64,000 nucleotides of DNA from Glycomyces amatae (GTDB lineage: Bacteria; Actinomycetota; Actinomycetes; Mycobacteriales; Micromonosporaceae): the NCBI RefSeq assembly GCF_020991375.1, contig NZ_JAJLQZ010000009.1, positions 172,460-236,459 on the forward strand, given 5' to 3'. Positions 17,951 through 27,369 of the stretch are shown here, piece after piece. Under the pieces are notes generated by a model. It was not told where the DNA came from and did not search any database. It was given only the letters and a program-made list of their open reading frames with translations. Each line of letters opens with the position of its first letter. Position 1 is the first letter of the stretch. The position numbers were made by a program, and so were the translations under genes.

Positions 17951-19291
17951 TCAGAAGGGTTCGATCTCGGCGCCGAGGCGGTGGAGGCGTTCGGCGAGTT
18001 GTTCGTAGCCGCGGTGGATGACGTTGATGTGGCGCAGTTCGGAGACGCCGCGGGCGCGGAGCATGCCGAGGAGGAGGACGACGGCGGGTCGGAGGGCGGG
18101 TGGGCAGACGACTTCGGCGCCGGTCCAGCGGACGGGGCCTTCGACGTGGATGCGGTGGGGGTCGAGGAGGCGGACGCGGGCGCCGAGGCGGTTGAGTTCG
18201 GTGAGGTAGATGGCGCGGTTCTCGTAGACCCAGTCGTGGATCATGGTGGCGCCTTCGGCGCAGGAGGCGATGAGGGCGAAGAAGGGGAGGTTGTCGATGT
18301 TGAGGCCGGGGAAGGGCATGGGGTGGATCTTGTCGGAGGGGGCGTGGAGGTGGGAGGGGAAGACGGTGAGGTCGGTGAGGCGGGTGCGGCCGTTGGCGGC
18401 GAGGTATTCGCCGCTGCGGGTGTAGACGAGGCCCATTTCTTCGGTGAGGGCGAGTTCGATTTCGACGAATTCGATGGGGACGCGGCGGACGGTGATCTCG
18501 GATTCGGTGACGATGGCGGCGGCGAGGAGGCTCCAGGCTTCGATGGGGTCTTCGGAGGGGGCGTAGTCGATGTTGGCGTTGATGTCGGTGCGGCCGTGGA
18601 CGGTGATGGTGGTGGTGCCGATGCCGTCGACGCGGACGCCGAGGCGTTCGAGGAAGAAGCAGAGGTCTTGGACCATGTAGTTGCAGGAGGCGTTGCGGAT
18701 GGTGGTGGGGACGGGGTGCCTGGCGGCGGCCATGATGGCGTTTTCGGTGACGGTGTCGCCGCGTTCGGTGAGGACGATGGCGCCGGGTGGGTCGACGTGG
18801 TCTTTGACGGTGGCGTGGTAGACGCCTTGGGCGGCTTCGACGGCGAGGCCGAAGCGGCGGAGGGCGACCATGTGGGGTTCGACGGTGCGGTCGCCGAGTT
18901 TGCAGCCGCCGGCGAAGGGGAGGTCGAATTCGGGGTAGTCGTGGAGGAGGGGGCCGAGGAACATGATGATGGAGCGGGTGCGGCGGGCGGCGTCGGCGTC
19001 GATGCGGGTGAGGTCGAGGCGTTCGGGCGGGGTGAGGCGGAGGTCGCCGTCGTCGAGCCATTCGTAGTGGACGCCCATGGAGGCGAGGACGCGGAGGATG
19101 CGGTTGACCTCTTCGATGCGGGCGACGCGGCGGAGGGTGGTGGTGCCGCGGTTGAGGAGGCTGGCGCAGAGGAGTGCGACGCCGGCGTTCTTGGAGGTTT
19201 TGACGTCGATGGAGCCCGAGAGGAGGGCGCCGCCGCGGACGCGCAGGTGCTGCGGGGTCCGGGTGCGGCCGGTGCCGTCGTTGTCGAACAT
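17951..19291 (-). CDS. MurA-like UDP-GlcNAc enolpyruvyl transferase paralogue
   Basis: 446 residues of the EPSP-synthase fold. MurA-like motifs: SKNAGVALL with the Lys-Asn pair, and GGCKLGDRTVEPHM with the active-site Cys and following Arg. The usual TD-Q motif is changed to NIDNLP, and the C-terminal LRAG-type motif reads LRPAVVL. These departures from housekeeping MurA suggest a paralogue with altered regulation, substrate or fosfomycin sensitivity. The product would still be UDP-GlcNAc-enolpyruvate in the peptidoglycan precursor pathway if activity is kept. No other cell-wall genes lie next to it. Confidence 0.82.
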   Translation of the reverse strand: MFDNDGTGRTRTPQHLRVRGGALLSGSIDVKTSKNAGVALLCASLLNRGTTTLRRVARIEEVNRILRVLASMGVHYEWLDDGDLRLTPPERLDLTRIDADAARRTRSIIMFLGPLLHDYPEFDLPFAGGCKLGDRTVEPHMVALRRFGLAVEAAQGVYHATVKDHVDPPGAIVLTERGDTVTENAIMAAARHPVPTTIRNASCNYMVQDLCFFLERLGVRVDGIGTTTITVHGRTDINANIDYAPSEDPIEAWSLLAAAIVTESEITVRRVPIEFVEIELALTEEMGLVYTRSGEYLAANGRTRLTDLTVFPSHLHAPSDKIHPMPFPGLNIDNLPFFALIASCAEGATMIHDWVYENRAIYLTELNRLGARVRLLDPHRIHVEGPVRWTGAEVVCPPALRPAVVLLLGMLRARGVSELRHINVIHRGYEQLAERLHRLGAEIEPF

Positions 19292-19378
19292 TGGGTCAGC
19301 GTAACGGAGTTTCAGTGTCCAGTAGGGGCGATCGGTGGGTCTGGTGTCCCTGCTCAGGCGTGATGGTGGGTGTTGGGT

Positions 19379-20311
19379 TCACATTTCGGGGGCGGGGCCG
19401 ATGCCTTCGGCGGCGCGGACTTGTTCGTCGAGGAGTTCCATGACGGCGGCGACGGCGGGTCGGCGGGAGCCGCCGCGGAGGGTGACGGCTTGGAAGTGGC
19501 GGTAGGGGGTGAAGGGGCCGGTGACGGGGACGCGGATGAGGTCGAGGTGGTGGGGGAGGTCGACGAGGCGGGGGATGAGGGCGACGCCCATCCGGTGGGC
19601 GACCATGACGGCGATGACGAGCCATTCGCGGGCTTCGCCGGTGACGGTGGGGCGGAAGCCGGCGTTGGAGCAGGCGGTGAGGACGTGGCGGCGGTGCATG
19701 GAGCCGGGGACGCCGAGGACCCAGGGTTCGCGTTCGAGTTCGCGCAGGTCGGCGCTGTCGGCGTCGGCGGCCCAGTGGCCGCCGGGGACGACGAGGTCGA
19801 AGGGGTCGGTGAAGACGGTCTGGGCGTCGAAGCGGATGTCTTCGGGGGGCGGGTTGTCGGGGGTGGCTTCGACGAGGGCGAGGTCGGCTTCGCCGGCGAA
19901 GAGGAGGTCGAAGCTCTCGGTGGCTTCGGCTTCGCGGAGCCGGAGGTGGAGGGCGGGGTATTTGTGGCGGGCGGTGTCGACGAGGGGGGCGAGGAGGGTG
20001 GCGATGGCGGTGGGGAAGCCGCAGAGGCGGAGCATGCCGGAGGGTTCGCCTTCGGTGGCCTGGAGTTCGGCTTCGGCGAGGCGCCACATGGCTTCGATGG
20101 CGTCGATGTGGGCGATGAGGACTTGGGCGGCGGAGGAGAGGCGGACGCCGCGGCCGACGGGTTCGAGGAGGGGGACGCCGAGGTCTTTGGAGAGCAGGCG
20201 GATCTGCTGGGAGGCGGCGGAGGTGGACATGTGCAGGGCTTTGGCGGCGCCGGAGACGGTGCCGTGGTGGGCGATGGCCCGCAGGACGTGCAGGCGGCGG
20301 AGATCGATCAT
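19379..20311 (-). CDS. LysR-family transcriptional regulator
   Basis: 310 residues from ATG 20311, preceded by a strong GGGAGGGAGG. The N-terminal LysR helix-turn-helix (DLRRLHVLRAIAHHGTVSGAA) and the C-terminal substrate-binding domain (about 85-300) are complete. No divergent target gene lies immediately upstream; the next gene is a small zinc-ribbon ORF about 200 bases away. Confidence 0.93.
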   Translation of the reverse strand: MIDLRRLHVLRAIAHHGTVSGAAKALHMSTSAASQQIRLLSKDLGVPLLEPVGRGVRLSSAAQVLIAHIDAIEAMWRLAEAELQATEGEPSGMLRLCGFPTAIATLLAPLVDTARHKYPALHLRLREAEATESFDLLFAGEADLALVEATPDNPPPEDIRFDAQTVFTDPFDLVVPGGHWAADADSADLRELEREPWVLGVPGSMHRRHVLTACSNAGFRPTVTGEAREWLVIAVMVAHRMGVALIPRLVDLPHHLDLIRVPVTGPFTPYRHFQAVTLRGGSRRPAVAAVMELLDEQVRAAEGIGPAPEM

Positions 20312-20506
20312 GTGTGGCCTCCCTCCCTTTAGTGATTGCTTCACGATGAGTTTCGCAAACTAGCGACGCCGAGGTGTTGTAGCCCGGTCGAATGGGACCT
20401 TAACCTCGATCGTGAGCGTGTTCGGTCGCGCGGGTGCCGTCGGTGTGGCGGGCTCGGCGGGCGCTCGTCCCAGAAGTTCACCGATGTCTTGTGAGGAGGA
20501 CACGGT

Positions 20507-20701
20507 ATGCGTTGCTGCCCGTTTTGTGGTTGGCCTGATGATGATCCGGTGACGACCGTGTCCCGGCACCGGAGCGCGTCGGGCGTGACGGTGTGGACGC
20601 GGTGCATCTGCGGTTCGTTGCAGTCGCGGGTGCGTCGTGGCGGGTCGCTGGTGGTCTGCGCTCGGAGTAGACCGGTGGGCCCTCGGGCCGCTGCCGCGTA
20701 A
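20507..20701 (+). CDS. Small zinc-ribbon-like protein
   Basis: 64 residues, with GAGGAGG about eight bases before ATG. It has MRCCPFCGW near the start and TRCICGSLQSRV about 30 residues later, that is two Cys pairs (CxxC and CxC) suited to a zinc ribbon. The C-terminus is basic. The start resembles the zinc ribbon of NrdR, but the ATP-cone domain is absent. Function unknown. Confidence 0.65.
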   Translation: MRCCPFCGWPDDDPVTTVSRHRSASGVTVWTRCICGSLQSRVRRGGSLVVCARSRPVGPRAAAA

Positions 20702-20799
20702 TCCCCTTTCGTTTCCTTTCCCTTTTTTCTTTTCTGTCAGTGCCGTGCCCGGGGGTGCGGGGCTGTGTCCTGCCTGCGCGAGTTTTTTGAGGATTTCTC

Positions 20800-21180
20800 A
20801 TGCACGACTTCGATGTCCGCATCATGCTCCAGATCTGCGGTGCGGTTCTGGCCATCACCAACTACCTGCTCGTTCAGACCCACCGTGTGAAGGCGACCAG
20901 TCCGGTGTCGCTGAGCATCGTGATCTCCTCGTGCGCGATCCTGTTGACCTCGGCGGTCATGGGCCTGGACTGGGGCCTGATCCTGCTGGAGGGGACCTGG
21001 CTGGTGATGGTGGCGGTGACGATGGCCGTGCGCGGCCGGGAGGCGCTGCGGCGCGCAGTGCTGGAGCGGGAGGCGGTGGCCTCGGCGGTGCCGGCGCCGG
21101 TGCGGATGGTGCCCGAGCCGGTCGAGCCGGCGCTGGAGCCGGTGGCGGCGCGTGAGCTGGAGTTGGCGGCGGCGGCCTAG
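20800..21180 (+). CDS. Small membrane protein, CBU_0592/SemiSWEET-like
   Basis: 126 residues with three hydrophobic helices (about 7-23, 37-55, 60-78). The pattern ICGAVLAITNYLLVQTHRVKATSPVSLSI recalls the CBU_0592 family of small membrane proteins. The C-terminal 40 residues are Ala/Pro/Glu-rich and probably disordered. It is followed 36 bases later by a response regulator gene. Family match is tentative. Confidence 0.65.
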   Translation: MHDFDVRIMLQICGAVLAITNYLLVQTHRVKATSPVSLSIVISSCAILLTSAVMGLDWGLILLEGTWLVMVAVTMAVRGREALRRAVLEREAVASAVPAPVRMVPEPVEPALEPVAARELELAAAA

Positions 21181-21216
21181 CCGCGGCGGCGGGCCTGGGC
21201 CGGTTAGGCTCGGGGC

Positions 21217-21864
21217 GTGGCTATCCGAGTGCTGATCGCAGACGACCAGGAGATGGTCCGGGCAGGGTTCCGGGCCATCATCGACGCCCAGGCCGATATG
21301 GAGGTCGTGGCGGACGCGCCGGACGGGGTGGTGGCGGTCGCGCAGGCGCGGCGGCTGAAGCCGGACGTGTGCCTGTTCGACATCCGGATGCCGCGCCTGG
21401 ACGGTCTGGAGGCGACGCGGACGCTGCTGTCGGGGGCGAACGGGTCGGGTCCGCGGATCGTGGTGGTGACGACGTTCGACACCGACGAGTACGTGTACGG
21501 GGCGCTGCGGTCGGGGGCGACGGGGTTCTTGCTGAAGGATTCGGGTCCGACGCTGCTGGTGGAGGCGGTGCGGGCGGCGGCCAGCGGTGAGTCGCTGGTG
21601 TCGCCGTCGGTGACGGTGCGGCTGCTGGAGCGGTTGAGCGAGCCGGTGTCGTCGGGTCCGAAGGCGGTCGAGGTGCTGACCGAGCGGGAATTGGACGTGG
21701 TGGAGCTGGTGGCGCGGGGGCGGACGAACGCGGAGATCGCGGCGTCGCTGTTCGTGTCGGTGTCGACGGTGAAGACGCATCTGGAGGCGGTGCGGGCGAA
21801 GCTGCCGGCGCGCAACCGGGTGGAGATCGCGGCGTGGGCGTGGGAGCACGGGGTCGTGGGCTGA
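21217..21864 (+). CDS. NarL/LuxR-type response regulator, orphan
   Basis: 215 residues from GTG. Receiver domain: acidic pair Asp9-Asp10, phosphoacceptor Asp55 (LFDIRMP), Thr in VVTTF and Lys in FLLKDSG, all intact. The C-terminal LuxR helix-turn-helix includes LTERELDVVELVARGRTNAEIA. No histidine kinase gene lies nearby, so its partner must be elsewhere. The following yigZ-type gene starts two bases after the stop. Confidence 0.95.
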   Translation: MAIRVLIADDQEMVRAGFRAIIDAQADMEVVADAPDGVVAVAQARRLKPDVCLFDIRMPRLDGLEATRTLLSGANGSGPRIVVVTTFDTDEYVYGALRSGATGFLLKDSGPTLLVEAVRAAASGESLVSPSVTVRLLERLSEPVSSGPKAVEVLTERELDVVELVARGRTNAEIAASLFVSVSTVKTHLEAVRAKLPARNRVEIAAWAWEHGVVG

Positions 21865-21865
21865 G

Positions 21866-22477
21866 TTGCGTGCGATAGCGGCGGAGTCGGTGACCGAGAC
21901 GGTGGTGAGCCGTTCGCGGTTCGTGTGCGCGCTGTACCGGGTGGACTCGGAGGGGGCGGCGCGGGAGCGGATCGAGGCGCATCGTCGTGCGCATTGGGAC
22001 GCGTCGCACAACTGCACGGCGTACGTGGTGGAGGAGGGCCGGTCGGCGCGTTCGTCGGATGACGGGGAGCCGGCGGGGACGGCGGGGGTGCCGATGCTGG
22101 AGGTGCTGCGGGCCCGGGGGTTGACGGACGTGCTGGCGGTGGTGACGCGGTACTTCGGGGGTGTGAAGCTGGGCGCGGGCGGGCTGGTGCGGGCCTACGG
22201 GGGCGCGGTGTCGGCGGCGTTGGACCAGGCCGGGACGGTGGCGCTGGCGCGGTGGCCGCGCCTGGAGGTGCGGGTGGGGTACGGCGAGGCGGGGAGCCTG
22301 GAGGGGCTGCTGCGGCTGCGTGAGGACGTGCGGCTGCTCGAGGTGGTGTTCGGGGCCGAGGTGGTGTTCGACCTGGCGTGCGCGGACGCGGAGATCCTGG
22401 TGGACTGGGTGGCGTCGCAGACGGCGGGGGCGGCGGTGGTGGTGCCGGCGGGTACGCTGCGCGTGGAGTTGTCTTGA
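21866..22477 (+). CDS. YigZ/IMPACT-family protein
   Basis: 203 residues from a TTG start directly behind the response regulator. UPF0029/Impact motifs are clear: RAHWDASHNCTAYV, SDDGEPAGTAGVPML and VTRYFGGVKLGAGGLVRAYGG. The C-terminal half has the EF-G domain IV-like fold typical of YigZ. Exact function in bacteria is unsettled; it is generally viewed as ribosome or RNA linked. The GH43 gene begins 13 bases later. Confidence 0.9.
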   Translation: MRAIAAESVTETVVSRSRFVCALYRVDSEGAARERIEAHRRAHWDASHNCTAYVVEEGRSARSSDDGEPAGTAGVPMLEVLRARGLTDVLAVVTRYFGGVKLGAGGLVRAYGGAVSAALDQAGTVALARWPRLEVRVGYGEAGSLEGLLRLREDVRLLEVVFGAEVVFDLACADAEILVDWVASQTAGAAVVVPAGTLRVELS

Positions 22478-22490
22478 GTTGAGAGGACCG

Positions 22491-23465
22491 ATGGTGACCC
22501 ACCAGGTTGTGATCGATAACAAACTGCCGAACCCGTTCATCCTGGAGCGGGCCGACCCACAGATCACCCGGCACGAGGACGGCCGCTACTACTTCACCGC
22601 GACCGTCCCGGCCTACGACCGGATCGTGCTGCGCGGCGCCGACACCCTCACCGGGCTGCGGGACGCCGCCGAGACCACCATCTGGACCCGCCACGCCGAA
22701 GGCGCCATGGGCTCGCACATCTGGGCGCCCGAACTGCACTGGATCGACGGCGCCTGGTACGTCTACTTCGCCGCCGGCGAGGCCGAGGCGGCCACCGCCG
22801 ACGTGTGGCGCATCCGCATGTACGTCCTGGAGAACCGCAGCCCCGACCCGCTCACCGGCACCTGGGTCGAGAAGGGCCCGATCACGACCCCGGTCGACTC
22901 GTTCGCCCTGGACGCGACCACCTTCGCCCACGCCGGGCGCCGCTACCTGTGCTGGGCCCAGCACAACCCGGCCCTGCCGGAGACGAACACGAGCCTCTAC
23001 CTCGCCGCGCTCGCCGACCCCTGGACCCTCGCGACCGCGCCGGTCGAGCTCTCGCGCCCCGAACTGGACTGGGAGACCGTCCGCTTCGCCGTCAACGAAG
23101 GCCCCGCCGCCCTCGTCCGCGGCGGGAAGGTCTTCCTCACCTACTCGGCGGCCGGGACCGGCGCCGAGTACTGCGTCGGCCTGCTCAGCGCCGACGCGGA
23201 CGCCGACCTGCTCGACCCCGCCTCCTGGACCAAGAGCCCGACCCCGGTGTTCGCCACCAGCGCCGAGGCCGGGATCTTCGGCCCCGGCCACAACGCCTTC
23301 ACCGTCGACGAGGACGGACGCGACCTGCTGGTCTTCCACGCCCGCGCCTACGCCGAGATCGAAGGCGACCCGCTCGACAACCCCGACCGGCACTGCCGCG
23401 TCCAGCCCTTCGGCTGGCACGAGGACGGCACCCCCGACTTCGGCCGGCCCCTCCCCGAGCAGTAG
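22491..23465 (+). CDS. GH43-family glycosidase (arabinosidase/xylosidase type)
   Basis: 324 residues from ATG 22491 with GAGAGGA upstream. Five-bladed propeller family motifs: general-base Asp22 in ADPQIT, an Asp near 140 in ALDATTF, and acid Glu near 202 in VNEGPAAL. No signal peptide, so it acts on imported oligosaccharides, like the GH51 enzyme at 9690. Exact specificity (alpha-L-arabinofuranosidase or beta-xylosidase) cannot be set from motifs. Confidence 0.9.
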   Translation: MVTHQVVIDNKLPNPFILERADPQITRHEDGRYYFTATVPAYDRIVLRGADTLTGLRDAAETTIWTRHAEGAMGSHIWAPELHWIDGAWYVYFAAGEAEAATADVWRIRMYVLENRSPDPLTGTWVEKGPITTPVDSFALDATTFAHAGRRYLCWAQHNPALPETNTSLYLAALADPWTLATAPVELSRPELDWETVRFAVNEGPAALVRGGKVFLTYSAAGTGAEYCVGLLSADADADLLDPASWTKSPTPVFATSAEAGIFGPGHNAFTVDEDGRDLLVFHARAYAEIEGDPLDNPDRHCRVQPFGWHEDGTPDFGRPLPEQ

Positions 23466-23513
23466 GCGCCCGCCCGGCGGGATCTAAGCTGGTCTGGCGC
23501 GAAAGGGGCGGAC

Positions 23514-24239
23514 GTGGCAGCAGAAGCAGGGACCGGCGCGCCGGCCCGGTTGAGCCGGGACCGGGTGCTGCGCGCCGCCGTCGCCATCGCCGACGGCGGC
23601 GGCATCGGGTCGCTGACTATGCGCGGCCTCGCCGAGTCGCTCGGGGTCGAGGCGATGTCGCTGTACCACCACGTGGCCAACAAGAACGCGGTCCTCGACG
23701 GCCTGGTCGAGGTGGTCATGGACGAGATCGAGACCGCCGTGGCCGCCGCGGGCGGACCCGAGCCCGAGGCGGACTGGCAGGGGGCGATGCGCGTCCGCGT
23801 GCTGGCCGCCCGCCGGGTGCTGCTGCGCCACCCCTGGGCGCCGGGCGTGTTCGAGACGCGCACGGGCACGAGCCTGGCGGTGGTGCGCTACTTCGACGGC
23901 GTCCTGGGGCTGATGCGCCGCGGCGGCTTCACGTACGAACTGGGCCACCGGGCCCTCCACGCCCTGGGCAGCCGGGCCCTGGGGTTCTCCCAGGAGCTGT
24001 TCGACCCCGGCGCGGTCGACGCCCCCCCAGCGCCCGCAGCGGCCATGGCCGCGATGGCCGACCAGGCGCCGCACCTGGCCGCCATGATCGCCGACGCCTC
24101 CCACGGCGGGGCGGTACTGGGCTGGTGCGACTCCCAGGCGGAGTTCGAGTTCGCCCTCGACCTCGTCCTCGACGGCCTCGAACGCCTCCGCGCCGCCGGC
24201 CCCGAAAACCGGTCGACACCGCCGCGCCCGGGCCGCTAG
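23514..24239 (+). CDS. TetR-family regulator
   Basis: 241 residues from GTG with GAAAGGGG upstream. The N-terminal helix-turn-helix (about 13-60) contains RVLRAAVAIADGGGIGSLTMRGLAESLGVEAMSLYHHVANK, and a TetR_C ligand domain follows. It precedes the monooxygenase gene at 24385 on the same strand, so it may control that gene, but the intervening leader suggests a separate promoter. Confidence 0.9.
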   Translation: MAAEAGTGAPARLSRDRVLRAAVAIADGGGIGSLTMRGLAESLGVEAMSLYHHVANKNAVLDGLVEVVMDEIETAVAAAGGPEPEADWQGAMRVRVLAARRVLLRHPWAPGVFETRTGTSLAVVRYFDGVLGLMRRGGFTYELGHRALHALGSRALGFSQELFDPGAVDAPPAPAAAMAAMADQAPHLAAMIADASHGGAVLGWCDSQAEFEFALDLVLDGLERLRAAGPENRSTPPRPGR

Positions 24240-24279
24240 CCTCCACTGGACCGTGACACCGCCCGAGGAGGTGAGACCC

Positions 24280-24333
24280 ATGAACGCAGGATCGACGTGG
24301 GTGCTCCCCTTCGCGTCACGGCCGAGCGACTGA
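24280..24333 (+). CDS. Possible 17-residue leader peptide upstream of the rox-like gene
   Basis: An ATG with a near-ideal GAGGAGGTGA ribosome site opens a 17-codon frame (MNAGSTWVLPFASRPSD) that ends 51 bases before the monooxygenase start. It is followed by a hairpin (24347-24371) just before the monooxygenase ribosome site. Such short, well-translated frames upstream of resistance genes can act as attenuator leaders. It could also be chance; no homologue is known to me. Confidence 0.4.
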   Translation: MNAGSTWVLPFASRPSD

Positions 24334-25842
<1,509 letters not shown>

Positions 25843-25906
25843 CGCCGAAACGGCCGCAGCGGCGGTCTGGGGTGCCGGCGCGTCCTACTGCGCTCCCCAC
25901 CCCTCT

Positions 25907-25925
25907 ATCATGCATATTGCATGAT
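25907..25925. promoter_or_regulatory. Perfect inverted repeat over the marR start codon
   Basis: ATCATGCA-TAT-TGCATGAT is an 8+3+8 perfect inverted repeat, typical of a MarR operator. It includes the TTG at 25917 proposed as the marR start. Binding there would block both transcription and translation initiation, consistent with autorepression. Confidence 0.7.
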
Positions 25926-26444
25926 ATTGAGCGGACGGCGAACCTGCTCGGCGCGGCCTCCCTGGCGTTCACCGACCTCGCCGCGGACGGAGCCGTGCGC
26001 GTGAGGCGGCTCAGCACGAGCAGCGCCGCGGCACTCGCCTCCCTGTTCGCGAATCCGGGACTCAGCGTGAGCGAGCTCGGCAGGCGGGTCGGCCTGAGCC
26101 AGCCCGCCGCCGCCCGCATGGTGGACGCGCTGGAATCCGACGGACTGGTGGAGCGCGTCCCCAGCACCGTCAATCGACGGTGGGTGACGGCGCGGCCGAC
26201 CCCGCAAGGGGAGCGGCTCGCGCGGCAGCTGCTCGAGGGCCGCAACGCGCCGCTGGTCGAGGCCGTGGCGAAGCTCGACGAAGGCGAGCAGCGGACGCTG
26301 GCCGGGCTGCTGGAGAAGATGCTGGTGCAGCTCCACGAGGAGGTCGGCCAGGGCCAGCGGATCTGCCGGCTCTGCGACCGGGAGCGCTGCACGCGCTCGG
26401 CCCCCTGCCCGGTGGGGCGGGCCGAGCGCGCCGGGGAGCCGTAG
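25917..26444 (+). CDS. MarR-family regulator with Cys-rich C-terminus
   Basis: 175 residues from TTG 25917 (a GTG at 25872 would add 15 unconserved residues encoded across the operator). The winged helix contains SVSELGRRVGLSQPAAARMVDALESDGLVERV. The C-terminus carries CRLCDRERC followed by APCPV, four Cys that could bind metal or sense oxidation. The next gene, an EamA permease, starts three bases after the stop, so the two form an operon and the permease may be the regulated function. Confidence 0.88.
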   Translation: MHDIERTANLLGAASLAFTDLAADGAVRVRRLSTSSAAALASLFANPGLSVSELGRRVGLSQPAAARMVDALESDGLVERVPSTVNRRWVTARPTPQGERLARQLLEGRNAPLVEAVAKLDEGEQRTLAGLLEKMLVQLHEEVGQGQRICRLCDRERCTRSAPCPVGRAERAGEP

Positions 26445-26447
26445 CCG

Positions 26448-27275
26448 ATGGGCATCGCCCTGGCGCTGGCCTCGGCGCTGAGCTACGGCGTCTCCGATGT
26501 GCTCGGGGGACTGGCCGCGCGCCGCGCCGCCTTCATGCGCGTGGCGCTCGTCGGGCAGATCGGCGGGCTCGGCGCGGCCGCGCTCCTGCTGCCGGCCCTC
26601 CCGTCCGTGCCCCTGCAGGGCGCGGACCTCGTCTGGGGGGCGGGCTCGGGCGTCGGCACCGGACTGGCCATGGCGTTCCTCTTCCGCGGCATCGGCCGCG
26701 GCGCGATGTCCGTCGTGGTGCCCCTCAGCGCCGTCGGGGGCGTCGCGCTGCCGGTCCTGGTCAGCACGGCGTTCCTCGGCGAACGCCCGCCGTGGCCGGC
26801 ATGGGCGGGCCTGCTGGTCGCGCTGCCCGCGCTGTGGCTCATCGGCAAAGGCGCCGAGGGGGCGGGCCCCGCCTCGCGCGGCGCCGTCTGCGACGGCCTC
26901 GCCGCCAGCGGCGGCATCGCCCTCCAGTACCTGTGCCTCGCCCAGGCGGACGCGGCCTCCGGCCTGTGGCCCGTGCTCAGCGGCCGCGCCGCGGCCATCG
27001 CGACGATCCTGGTGGCCGCGGCGGTGCTCCTTCGCCGTACCGCTGCGCGCGACGACGCCCCGCGGTCCCCCTCGGTCCTCGCGCTCAGCGTCGGCGCGGG
27101 CGTGCTGGCCGCCTACCTGTTCGCGCTGCGCACCGAGTTCATCACCGTCACCGTCGTCTTGTCCTCGCTCTACCCGGTCGTCCCCGTCATCGTCGGGCTC
27201 CTGTTCCTGGGCGAGCGGCTGCGCCGGTCCCAGGCCGCGGGGCTGGCCGCGGCAGTGCTCATCGCGGTGGCGTGA
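26448..27275 (+). CDS. EamA/DMT-superfamily permease
   Basis: 275 residues with about ten hydrophobic helices and two repeated EamA halves (SYGVSDVLGGLAARR near the start and a second half beginning near AASGGIALQYLCLA). It ends LLFLGERLRRSQAAGLAAAVLIAV, the usual C-terminal pattern. Such proteins export or import metabolites; substrate unknown. Transcribed with the preceding marR. Confidence 0.9.
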   Translation: MGIALALASALSYGVSDVLGGLAARRAAFMRVALVGQIGGLGAAALLLPALPSVPLQGADLVWGAGSGVGTGLAMAFLFRGIGRGAMSVVVPLSAVGGVALPVLVSTAFLGERPPWPAWAGLLVALPALWLIGKGAEGAGPASRGAVCDGLAASGGIALQYLCLAQADAASGLWPVLSGRAAAIATILVAAAVLLRRTAARDDAPRSPSVLALSVGAGVLAAYLFALRTEFITVTVVLSSLYPVVPVIVGLLFLGERLRRSQAAGLAAAVLIAVA

Positions 27276-27305
27276 GCGCGGAGGGCCGCGGCGACGGGCC
27301 GGGCC

Positions 27306-27354
27306 TTGACGGGCTTACGTTGTAAGGCTATCGTGAACCTTACAACGTAAGCCC
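27306..27354 (+). promoter_or_regulatory. Promoter with two identical operator palindromes
   Basis: A -35 TTGACG (27306-27311) and a -10 TATCGT (27329-27334) are spaced by 17 bases. Two copies of CTTAC-NNN-GTAAG (27314-27326 and 27339-27351), centred 25 bases apart, form together a 17-base perfect inverted repeat (27311-27327 and 27338-27354). One copy lies in the promoter spacer and the other over the expected transcription start, an arrangement suited to a TetR-type repressor. The regulator is not obvious in the vicinity. Confidence 0.75.
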
Positions 27355-27369
27355 CTCGAAGGAGCGGTC

